A stretch of 64,000 nucleotides of DNA, taken from the NCBI RefSeq assembly GCF_027943255.1, contig NC_072893.1, positions 133,113,784-133,177,783 on the forward strand. The letters are read 5' to 3'. Within the stretch, counting starts at the first letter, position 1. Every line of letters starts with the position of its first letter. Positions 48,285 to 57,877 of this stretch are shown here, in pieces. The DNA comes from Anastrepha obliqua (taxonomy: Eukaryota; Arthropoda; Insecta; Diptera; Tephritidae). The notes below the pieces were generated by a model. The model saw only the letters and a program-made list of their open reading frames with translations. It searched no databases and was not told where the DNA came from. The position numbers were made by a program, and so were the translations under genes.

Positions 48285-48915
48285 CGATTTGTTTTTAGGT
48301 ATTTTTCTTTTCAAAGACAAACATTTGTACTAAACATTTTTCTCTTTGACTTCAATAGCCTTCTTTTTCTTAAATTTAAAGAAAATCTATCTTTTCTTTG
48401 CTCACAAATTTCGTCTAGTGTTAGATTCAGCAAAATTTCCATTTTAGTATTATACGCGTTCAAAAATGCAATCAGTGTTGCCACTGATGCTTATGCTGCA
48501 AGTCATGTTGAATTTACGAACACAGCCTTTACATTTCGTTGATATTTGGCAACCACAGCAGGTGTGCAGCCGCAACGCATCGGTTTTCAACGCTAATAAA
48601 CACAAGTGATGCGCGGCGGTTTCTCGGGAAAAACTGCAGCGATTACTCACAAAAGTTTTCAATATCTCCTCTGCCTGGCACGTAAATATTTCAGTGGATG
48701 TGATGAGCTCAGCGCTGCTTTGGCATACCTCACCAGTTACGCCTACACTCACTCGTGTGTCTTGTTACTATAATATTTCTTGTATTGCGAATTCCTATTT
48801 CCATAAACAAATATCGATTTTTGTGTTTTATCGTTTTTTGCCTGTCACTCATTTGCTTTGTTGTTGTTAATTAAACATTAAACAGCTTCAATTACCACCA
48901 CTCACTTGGCCATAC
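48285..48915. other. Non-coding DNA
   Basis: The part at about 48550-48770 is less AT-rich than its surroundings, but no motif identifies a gene on either strand. Confidence 0.4.
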
Positions 48916-49287
48916 AATACTTCATATTAATGCTTATAACACATGAGCATGTGTGTGTGAAGTTGTGTACGAATCTCAACACTTCTATGCGTCAGAGGAG
49001 AGTATCTGCAATGGCGCAAATATTTCTTTTCGGTTAAAATTGCAATTCTTTTTTTTTCCTCAAAGCGCTCCACTGGCACATATCTGCCACAGCTTGTTGC
49101 GAATACTTCATATTAATGCTTATAACACATGAGCATGTGTGTGTGAAGTTGTGTACGAATCTCAACACTTCTATGCGTCAGAGGAGAGTATCTGCAATGG
49201 CGCAAATATTTATTTTCGGTTAAAATTGCAATTCTTTTTTTTTCCTCAAAGCGCTCCATTGGCACATATCTGCCACAGCTTGTTGCG
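48916..49287 (+). repeat. Recent tandem duplication, 2 x 186 bp
   Basis: 48916-49101 and 49102-49287 begin aatacttcatattaatgc and end cagcttgttgcg. By direct comparison I see only two mismatches (C/A in 'atttcttttcgg', C/T in 'ctccactggc'), about 99 percent identity. A frame in the second copy is the ordinary translation of this duplicated non-coding sequence. Confidence 0.92.
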
Positions 49288-49578
49288 AATTTGGCTATTA
49301 GTGGTAAATATTTTCTTTGATATTTAAAATCTGTTCTATGTTGAGTTCTTTAAAGAGAATTTAGTCATAATTGTATGAAAATTTCAACATTTCACTACTA
49401 CATAGGCATAATGTTTGTATGTACTAATTTTTTTCTTCTTCTTTCTCTTTGCAGGTAATTCTTACTTAATACAACCGAGGTAGCATTTCGTTTTAAGTGG
49501 TATGCGAGGCAAGTAGAAACAAATTTACAAAAACAAATATTAAAAAAAAATTGACGAATTTAGAGCGAAGAATTTATG
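49288..49578. other. Non-coding spacer
   Basis: Nothing assignable in about 290 bp between the duplication and SINE copy 5. Confidence 0.5.
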
Positions 49579-49913
49579 GCAGCCGCCGTAGCCGAATGGG
49601 TTGGTGCGTGACTACCATTCGGAATTCACAGAGAGAACGTAGGTTCAAATCTCAGTGAAACACCAAAATTAAGAAAAACAACTTTCTAATAGCGGTCGCC
49701 CCTCGACAGGCAATGACAAACCTCCGAGTGAATTTCTGCCATGAAAAAGCTCCTCATAAAAAATCATCTTCGGAGGCGGCATAATACGGCTGGTCCCTCC
49801 GTTAGTGGAAAAAATCAAGACTAACACCACAAATAGGAGGAGGAGCTCAGCCAAACACCCAAAAAGGGTGTACACGCCCTCATATATATATATATAATAT
49901 ATATATATAATTA
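49579..49913 (+). mobile_element. tRNA-derived SINE, copy 5
   Basis: Head with an intact A box (tagccgaatggg) but a damaged B box (ggttcaaatctc, G to A). The body is more diverged than in copies 1-4. The 3' stem is ACACCC, loop AAAAA, GGGTGT, followed by acacgccct, a changed terminal block, and a long TA repeat (about 49881-49911). No clear target duplication. The B-box change suggests poor pol III activity. Confidence 0.83.
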
Positions 49914-52498
49914 AAAAACTTGTTATCAAAAAAAAAAACTTTTAATAATTATAAACATAAATAATTAAGATATTAAAAAAAGCATTAAAATTAAAAAATT
50001 TAACAAACTGAATCCAAAAGGAGTTTCAAATTAAAAGAAAAAAACGAAACACATTTTTCTAGCTTCCGATATTTTCTTTGAACTTTCAATTAAATTAATT
50101 CTAAGAAAAATTATTTATCATTACAAAAATGGCCAGCAAAACCAAATTAAAAATAAATAATAAAATTTTATATTTATTATATAAGTAATGCAGTTTTTTT
50201 CTTTGGTTTTTTTATGTCTAATCAGATAAAATTTAAGAATTCAAAAGAGAGAACCTCTTTAGAAAAATATAAAAAAATTTGCTTAGCAGAAAAATAAAAA
50301 TTAAAAACTAGGGATTTAATACCCCATAGCTCCTTCAGAATATTTAAAATCAAGGAGAATTAAAGAAAAAAATCTTCTTCAATATTACAATACAGGTGAT
50401 TGCATGAGGCACATAACTGTTCCCAGTAACGATGACTTCGCCCAATTCGTTCTCCAATTTGCGCTGCCATCAACTAAATCGCTGACGGAAGTTTTTCAAG
50501 CCATTCATAACATAAAAAGTGGCATGCCAGCGATTTGTCGTTAAACCAGCAACAACACAAAGATTACCAACAATACATAGCAACAGGGGATACAAAATAT
50601 GTGATAAAAAAACATAAAAAATGCAAAACATTTGTAGTCACATTGAAACTATAAAAAGAGATTTCAAAGCCACTTTTATAAAATCCACAACACTTTTGCG
50701 ACTCTCGCGACTTCTCAGCTTCCATACCCCTCGCCACCTAAGTAAGCCAGTTTGAGCGTCTGTTTGTTAGCTGGCTCATGCAACATTTTACACAGCAAAA
50801 CAACAACAGACAATAAAAATCCTGTTGACAACTGCCTCGCAACCTAAACTCCTTAGCTTTACTGCGCACCTCACAGCCTTAGTATTTGTGCGGCACTTGA
50901 GTATTTGTGTGGGTGCATGACGGCCTTCTACACTTTCCATTTAACGACTTTTTAAGTTGCAAGCGTGCGAAACAAGCATAAATGTCAATGTTTACTGATC
51001 GCTTTGATTGTCATTCACTTACACACACACACAGATGCGCATGCAGACACAACCATATTTTTTGACATTTTTCGACATATTTTTCTTATAAGCCACGAAA
51101 AATATGCACAACAAGCAAGTGGAGTAGAGTCAGTAAAGTTTTCAAGGCATTTCAACTGGCTGCAAAACTACTAAAGCGTTGTATGCTTCTTCTTTTCCTT
51201 TTTTTCAACCAACTTGTTTTAGTTTCTTGCTTTGGAATGCTTCCTCCAACTAGTCATGTGGCACACAAAAAGCCGTCAACGCGACTGTTGATCCTCAATT
51301 TTTGATGTCTTTACAAAGTAGTATCCTTTGGCAGGATGCGCGCGTGACAAGCGTCGACAGCGAGCGAAGGCACGAAATCTCAGTTGCTCAACTTGGACGA
51401 GCAACTGCTCTGGCATGCAGCACACGTTTTGGCAATTTCTCATAAAACAAAAGCCCATTATTAGCGCCTGCCAGAACACGGAGTACCGAGGCAGAAGTAA
51501 AAGGAAAAAATGGAGAAAAAGAAAGAGGGAAATAAAGCAAAAAAAAAATAAGAATTGTGGCAAATGAACACCCTTTACAAGCCGCTAAACACTCGCATAA
51601 TTTCGAATTTATATTATGTAATATGAAATATGCGCACACATACACATATATACATACGTATGTGTGTCCATGTAGTCAGTGACGGCTTTCATTGTCATGC
51701 AGGCACTTTACTGAGCCCCTCCATGCACTCTCTCCAACCAAATTGCTCCAAAGCCTTTAGTAGTGTGTGAAAAAAGTACCACAAAAGATAGTGCTTGTGG
51801 CTGTGAATGTGTTAGTATTTGCGTGTGTTGGTATTCTCGGCAAACGACCGCAAATCCCCACTTAATGGCCAAGAAATGAAGCAGTGCTGAGTAGACTTCA
51901 TATTGCGCGACGCTGCGATGCTTCAACCTCAACACTTCACCTCGAGCGGCTGGAGTGTTTTTACACCCTTCGGCATTTGCCACCAATCGTCTGGCTCTTC
52001 TACAGATTGCCTTAGACCAGAGTTGTCTAGCACGTTACCAGTAGCGATACCAATGAACGATGTGCCGCTTCCGCATTCGACCCTTTAAGCTTTTGGACAA
52101 AAAGGCGCAAAGAGTTTGTGAAGGCGTCACAAAAGGATTTGGAGGAACAGTTGAATTTCTTACACATTTCAGTAGCTACTAGAAGAAATTAGGTCGTGAA
52201 GGAGCAAACAAGGGAGTTTTTTCATCGCCCAATGGCCTATAGTACAGAATTCATACTTAAACTGCTTTAAGAAAATTACCATTTTTTTTTATTTTTTTTA
52301 TGAAACCCAAGCTATTTCTGAAGTGAGTTAGAAACCAGAATCAACAAAAGCCTTCAGAAAAGATAAATTCGAAAAAAGGAGCCAAAAGATCTTTCTTTAT
52401 TTAGTCCCTTGCCTTTGACTGCTTTCAGAGCAACCTTCCTTCAGGTTTCTCAGTCGCAACCAAGCAAAACCTTGCAATTTTTCTTTGCTTCCTTTCTT
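49914..52498. other. Non-coding DNA
   Basis: Very AT-rich to about 50400, then mixed composition. CACA repeat near 51020-51032. No gene or named repeat is recognised. Confidence 0.48.
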
Positions 52499-52692
52499 AT
52501 ATATATATATATATACTAGCAAACCCGGCCCCCTTAGCTGGGCACACTAAAATAGAATAGATATGGTTTAGAACAGAAAATATATGGTTTTCATATTATT
52601 TATTTCTTTATTCTTTATTCAAGCGCTTTGGCATAAACAATATTTTTTGTTTTTCTATTTATTTTTGAGTAAATATAAAATATAAATTGAAA

Positions 52693-52772
52693 ATCAGGAA
52701 AAAAGAAGATTGTTTTTAAATTTCAAATCAACGCATATGAATAACTAAGAAACAATCGTCTTTTTTCCTGAT
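52693..52772. repeat. Imperfect inverted repeat (hairpin)
   Basis: atcaggaaaaaagaagattg (52693 on) is matched inverted by aacaatcgtcttttttcctg (52751 on), with one mismatch and a 36-nt loop. It lies near the left end of the composite element. Confidence 0.75.
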
Positions 52773-53161
52773 CATCCATGAATTTTTCGTTTCAATTTAT
52801 ATGTTTTATTAAGCATTGGGGCTTTTTTAACCATTATCCATTTATATTTTTCAAAACAAAAAACGAAAAAAATTGTTTGTTCCACGAACACATAATTTCA
52901 TTCGGATTTCACATTAAATTCTCAAATTTCGTAAGAAATTATTCACTGTTCCAAAATCTACTCCAAAAAAATTCACAAACAATTTTTACATGTTGCACTT
53001 ACGTTTTTTCCTTATGGCATCCAAATCAGAAAGAAATATTGACACATTGTAACTAACACTGTCAATTTGACAGTTCAGTTCCGCCCCAAGCGTTAAAAAA
53101 GTAAGAGACATTATGGCTGGCTCAAAAGAACGCTATACCCGTTGGCACTGCTCCGAATTAC

Positions 53162-54040
53162 AACCAAACTTTACGAAACCCATTTTCAATACTTACTTAA
53201 CAATGTGCATAAGTTTGGTTTAATTCGGTGCAAAGACACGGCGTTTCCACGTTTTGGCATATATTTCGAGACCCTAGTCATCAATAGGTATGAAAATTAC
53301 CCCGTATTAAAGCACTTATCAACAGCTTTCATTTAATACCTATATTGTACATACACAACCAAAGGTTACCCGGGTCCACGTTTTGACCTATATCTCGAGA
53401 CGCCAGTCACGGAGCGGCATGAAAAATACTCTGTACTAAGGCATTCACCAACAGCTTCAATTTGATATCCATATTGTACAAACACATTCTAGGGTCCACG
53501 TTTTGGTCTCTATCTCGAGATCCTAGTCACGGAGCGGCATGAAAAATACTCTGAACTAAAGCATTCACCAACAGCTTCCATTTGATACCCATACTGTACA
53601 TACACGTCCGAAGGTTACCCTGGTCCACGTTTTGACCTATATCTCGAGACCCTAGTCATCAATAGGTATGAAAATTACCCCGCATTAAAGCACGTATCAA
53701 CAGCTTTCATTTGATATCCATATTGTACAAACACATTCTAGGGTCCACGTTTTGGTCTCTATCTCGAGACCCTAGTCACGGAGTGGATGGAAATACTCTG
53801 AACTAAAGCATTCACCAACAGCTTCCATTTGATACCCATATTGTACATACACATCCGAAGGTTACCCGGGTCCACGTTTTGACCTATATTTCGATACCCT
53901 ATCTACCAATAGGTATCCAAACTATACGGAAACAATCTTCAACACCTCCTTAACAATGTGTATAAGTTTGGTTTAATTCGGTGCAAAGACACGGCGGGTC
54001 CACGTTTTGGCATATATTTCCAGACCCTAGTCATCAATAG
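53162..54040 (+). repeat. Higher-order tandem array, left part (120/129-bp units)
   Basis: The anchor tccacgtttt occurs at 53246, 53375, 53495, 53624, 53744, 53871 and 53999, giving spacings 129, 120, 129, 120, 127 and 128. Long and short units alternate. Long units end with catacac..gaaggttaccc; short ones end with caaacacattctaggg. Two internal variants also exist (catcaataggtatg and cacggagcggcatg). A boundary segment with aagtttggtttaattcgg, which pairs with an upstream aaccaaact, opens the array near 53162-53220 and recurs near 53920-53998. The array is non-coding. Confidence 0.88.
54029..54040 (+). repeat. Left target-site duplication of the RTE-like LINE
   Basis: agtcatcaatag, part of the array unit, is repeated exactly at 55251-55262. 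Removing one copy and the LINE restores a 129-bp unit. Confidence 0.88.
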
Positions 54041-55222
54041 ACCTGGAAAGTCTACCATCGACCAAATATTCACAATACGCCAAATCTTGGAAAAGACCCA
54101 TGAAAGGAGAATCGACACACACCATCTTTTCGTCGACTTCAAAGCTGCATTCGACAGTACGGAAAGGAGTTACCTGTATGCCGCTATGTCTGAATTTGGT
54201 ATCCCCGCAAAACTAATACGGCTATGTAAGATGACGTTGCTCAACACCAGCAGCGCCGTCAGAATTGGGAAGGACCTCTCCGAGCCGTTTGATACTAAAC
54301 GAGGTTTCAGACAGGGTGACTCGCTGTCGTGTGATTTCTTTAACCTGATGTTGGAGAGCATCGTACGAGCCGCAGAACTTAATCGCTCAGGCACAATTTT
54401 TTATAAGAGCGTACAATTGTTGGCGTATGCCGATGATATTGACATCATCGGCCTTAACAACCGCGCTGTTAGTTCTGCCTTCTCCAAACTGGATAAAGAG
54501 GCAAAGCGAATGGGTTTGGTGGTGAACGAGGACAAAACGAAGTACCTCCTGTCTTCAAACAAACAGTCGGCGCACTCGCGTATCGGCACCCACGTCACTG
54601 TTGACAGTTATAATTTTGACGTTGTAAAAGACTTCGTGTATTTAGGAACCAGCATTAACACCGATAACAATGTCAGCCTTGAAATCCAACGTAGAATCTC
54701 TCTTGCCAACAAGTGCTACTTTGGACTAAGTAGGCAATTGAGCAGTAAAGTCCTCTCTCGACGAACAAAACTAACACTCTACAAGACTCTCATCATGCCC
54801 GTCCTAACGTATGGCGCAGAAGCTTGGACGATGACAACATCCGATGAAGCGACGCTTGGAGTGTTCGAGAGAAAGATTCTGCGTAAGATTTCTGGACCTT
54901 TGCACGTTGGCAACGGCGAATATCGCAGACGATGGAACGATGAGCTGTATGAGCTTTACGACGACATAGACATAGCGCAGCGAATAAAGATCCAGCGGCT
55001 TCGTTGGCTGGGTCATGTCGTCCGAATGGATACAAACGCCCCGCTTTGAAAGTATTCGATGCGGTACCAGCTGGTGGTAGCAGAGGAAGAGGAAGGCCTC
55101 CTCTGCGTTGGAAAGATCAGGTGGAGAAGGACTTGGCTTCACTTGGTGTGTCCAATTGGCGCCGGTTAGCACGAGAAAGAAACGACTGGCGCGCTTTGTT
55201 AATCTCGGCCAAAATCGCGTAA
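54041..55222 (+). pseudogene. RTE-like reverse transcriptase fragment
   Basis: The frame enters from the array DNA (an upstream ATG at 53958 belongs to the flank) and reads RPGKSTIDQIFTIRQIL from the insertion point. RT motifs follow in order: FVDFKAAFDS (first catalytic Asp), RGFRQGDSLSCDFFN, and LAYADDIDIIG (catalytic DD). The C-terminal region has LTYGAEAWTM and RLRWLGHVVRM. A frameshift near 55047 passes to VFDAVPAGGSRGRGRPPLRW, ending at TAA 55220-55222, a codon that lies in the loop of the terminal hairpin. Catalytic residues are intact, but the 5' truncation and frameshift make it non-functional. The clean frame over 1 kb suggests a fairly recent insertion. Confidence 0.86.
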
Positions 55223-55228
55223 GCGGTT
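55213..55228 (+). promoter_or_regulatory. 3' terminal stem-loop of the LINE (putative RT recognition hairpin)
   Basis: AATCGC-GTAA-GCGGTT folds with one T-G pair. The copy at 21793-21808 has AATCAC/GTGGTT, a paired change. It lies between blocks shared with the SINE tails. The role as the reverse-transcriptase recognition site is inferred by analogy with stringent-type LINE/SINE pairs. Confidence 0.6.
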
Positions 55229-55250
55229 ATCGCGCCAATTAAGAAGAAGA

Positions 55251-55262
55251 AGTCATCAATAG
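55251..55262 (+). repeat. Right target-site duplication of the RTE-like LINE
   Basis: Exact repeat of 54029-54040 directly after the AAGAAG tail. Confidence 0.88.
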
Positions 55263-55860
55263 GTATGAAAATTACCCCGTATTAAAGCACTTATCAACAG
55301 CTTTCATTTGATACCCATATTGTACATACACGTCCCTAGGTTACCCGGGTCCACGTTTTGACCTATATCTCGAGACCCTAGTCATCAATAGGTATGAAAA
55401 TTACCCCGTATTAAAGCACTTATCAACAGCTTTCATTTGATATCCATATTGTACAAACACATTCTAGGGTCCACGTTTTGGTCTCTATCTCGAGACCCTA
55501 GTCACGGAGCGGATGGAAATACTCTGAACTAAAGCATTCACCAACAGCTTCCATTTGATACCCATATTGTACATACACAACCAAAGGTTATCCGGGTCCA
55601 CGTTTTGACCTATATCTCGAGACCCCAGTCACGGAGCGGCATGAAAAATACTCTGAACTAAAGCATTCACCAACAGCTTCCATTTGATACCCATATTGTA
55701 CATACACATCCGAAGGTTACCCGGGTCCACGTTTTGACCTATATCTCGAGCCCTATCCACCAATAGGTATCCAAACTATACGAAAACCATCTTCAATACC
55801 TTCTTAACAATGTGTGTAAGTTTGGTTTAATTCGGTGCAGACACGGCCGGTTAGCGAACA
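55251..55860 (+). repeat. Higher-order tandem array, right part
   Basis: Anchors at 55350, 55470, 55597 and 55726 (spacings 120, 127, 129) continue the left part. The array closes with the third copy of the boundary segment (about 55770-55850, aagtttggtttaattcgg). With the LINE removed, the block from 53938 to 55792 is about 632 bp, against 753 bp for the first block: one 120-bp unit fewer. Confidence 0.87.
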
Positions 55861-56104
55861 CACACAAAAAGTTGACTTTATTTTATATATAAGATTTTTT
55901 TCAGTTTGTGTCCGAAAAATCCAAATATCTTACGGAACCCTATTTTTTTCCAAAATAAAATGTAATCCATGTTACTCTTGGATAATGTAGTTTTCGAATG
56001 GTGAAAGAATTTTTAAAATCGGTCCAGTAGTTTTTGAGCCTATTCGTTACAAACAAACAAACAAACAAAGTTTTCCTCTTTATAATATTAGTATAGATAT
56101 ATAT

Positions 56105-56405
56105 AATTGGTGCGTACAGCCTTTTTGGCGCGTACAGCCGAGCTCCTTCTCCTATTTGTGGCGTGCGTCTTGATGTTGTTCCACAAATGGAAGGACCTAC
56201 AGTTTCAAGCCGACTCCGAACGGCAGATATTTTTTATGAGGAGCTTTTTCATGGCAGAAATACAATCGGAGGTTTGCCATTGCCTGCCGAGGGGCGACCA
56301 CTATTAGAAAAAACTTTTTCTTCATTTTGATCTTTAACCGAGTTTCGAACCTACGTTCTCTCTGAATTCCGAATGGTAGTCACGCACCAACCCATTCGGC
56401 CGCCG
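56105..56405 (-). mobile_element. tRNA-derived SINE, copy 6
   Basis: An inverted copy directly adjoining the right end of the composite element, the two AT-rich edges merging at about 56098-56107. The head at the right has an A box region (gccgaatggg) preceded by the gcggcggcc form; the body is conserved. The 3' end is rearranged: a second ctgtacgcgcc-like block sits before the A-loop, so the usual 6-bp stem is reduced to GCC/GGC. A near-B-box (ggttcgaaactc) shows one substitution. Confidence 0.84.
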
Positions 56406-57349
56406 CATTTCTTAGGTGTGCCATAAATTTGTTTTTATGTATATCTTCCTCTTACTTGATGTCTTGCCAGAACTAGCGAACTTCTTGACCGCTAGAAATG
56501 GCTCAATTCCTTTGACAGTTTAAATTGTCTTTTAAGTTACCGTCTTTGATTTTTGTTTTTTGGTGTCTTCTTCCACACTGAAGCATAGAATGCAAGGCTC
56601 TGCCAAGACATAACGGCAGTAAACTGCAAATACTGCACTCCTTGACATTTTCAAACTATTTAAGAAGAATTTGTTGTTTCACCTGCGAGCTTTGGATCGC
56701 TCGCACGAACCAAGCCACCGCAAAAATTTTCTTATCTTAACCAAAAAAATTATATTTCTTACGAAAGATTTTTTCCTTACACATTAGCGTTCATATATTT
56801 TTAGATTCTCTGAATGCCATTTTTATTAAATTTCCCAAAGTATTCCCCTAAGCAACCTTATTCATTTATATTAATGTGGCGCTACGGCAGGCACTTTATT
56901 TAGTGCTTGTGTGTGTGTGTGGCATGCAACTCACACTGAATGAACATTAATTAAATGCTTGAAACTAAAAAAGGGAAGAAGAAGCATTACCACATATTAA
57001 AAGGGCCATATACGATGGTGGTTGGGGCTTCTATATGCCACTAAAAATTTACTATAAATCATTATTGAGTGGAAAAAATGCATGGCCTGACTTCTAAACA
57101 CCAATAGGAGCGAAAAGTTTTTAAGCTGGTTATACTCCCTAATCCTTAGAGCCTTGAGTTCCAATTCCGCCAAGACGAGACTGGCCAGTGTACACTAATC
57201 TAGGGCCCTAGCGTATTCTTGTTTACTCTTATTCTATCCTTAAACATAAATTTATATTTCTGGATCACTGAAATGTTTTCCAAGTAGCGATAACTGCTAT
57301 AAAAGAGGAAAGTCACTTATTAAAATGCCTTTCAAATTATATCTTTCCA
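56406..57349. other. Non-coding DNA
   Basis: A short GT run near 56908-56922. No gene or named repeat is seen. Confidence 0.48.
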
Positions 57350-57877
57350 AGCAGCGTTATGCTAGGAAGCGTAATCGTCACCCCACAGCTTGTCCTAGAC
57401 AAAACGTGAGATTTGGGGATATAGGATTTTGTGCCTTCTAGCCGATAATTCTAGAATGAAGGCTTTGTCTCGTATTTACCTTCCATAGTTTCGCCTAATG
57501 AAGCGCCATGTCGGTCCGAGGAATCGTTTTAGGTCTATAAATTCACGAGTAAGGGCTTTGTGAAGAAGGTTGAGACATCTCGACCATTTGCAACCAGAAG
57601 GAAGCCACAAAAGACTATGAGGTCGAAGAGCAAATCTGAAACAAATAAATCTAATATAAAAGGGCTTTCACTTGTTTGTTGACTTGCATAGTTTTTCATA
57701 ATGAAGCCTCGTGACAATCTCAGAAATGATCGTAAAACTATAAATTTCTTTCTTCTGAATTAGCTTGGCATGGATGTTTCCTACCTCATTGCCCACGTTC
57801 CGACTGTTAGGACCCCATATGAGGCAAACCTTATTCATGAATGAAATGCCTGTTAGTAGCCTATTGAACCTACCCAT
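57350..57877 (-). mobile_element. Possible LINE relic with an RNase H-like trace
   Basis: On the minus strand (about 57840-57770) VCLIWGPNSRNVGNEVGN resembles the end of a LINE RNase H domain (W-x-P-x-H/N-S ... GNE). Downstream frames such as FIDLKRFLGPTWRFIRRNYG and IRDKAFILELSARRHKIL are open for unusually long stretches for this region but match nothing I can name. Heavily decayed; it could also be another repeat. Confidence 0.35.

Larger units (their letters stand above)
54041..55250 (+). mobile_element. RTE-like non-LTR retrotransposon, 5'-truncated, inserted in the array
   Basis: The element starts inside the RT domain, so ORF1-like and endonuclease parts are missing. It ends with a short AAGAAGAAG tail. 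The 3' end has ctcggcc (55204-55210), the stem AATCGC (55213-55218), loop GTAA, GCGGTT (55223-55228), then cgcgccaatta (55231-55241). A 12-bp target duplication flanks it. RTE assignment rests on the RT and tail style and is moderate. The same 3' architecture appears in the SINE family of this window. Confidence 0.87.
52499..56098 (+). mobile_element. Composite repeat element carrying a higher-order tandem array
   Basis: The left edge is a TA run followed by actagcaaacccggccc (52515 on). The right edge is aaaatcggtccagtag, tttttgagcctattcg, a CAAA run (56050-56069) and tataatattagtatagat (to about 56098). Ends of this general form recur in many insect genomes as dispersed elements, as far as I recall; I cannot assign the class. 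Inside are an imperfect hairpin (52693-52714 with 52751-52772, 21 of 22 bases complementary), about 400 bp without motif, the tandem array in two parts, and the inserted LINE. No transposase or helicase frame of its own is visible, so it is presumably non-autonomous. Confidence 0.6.

Noticed and set aside
53958..54040. ATG 53958 as the true start of the LINE reverse transcriptase
   Set aside because: This part is array DNA identical to other units. The LINE begins after the target duplication at 54041, so the upstream codons are fortuitous.
53246..55735. CRISPR-like array of regularly spaced repeats
   Set aside because: Units are fully homologous along their length with no unique spacers, and the context is an insect genome. 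It is a higher-order tandem array.
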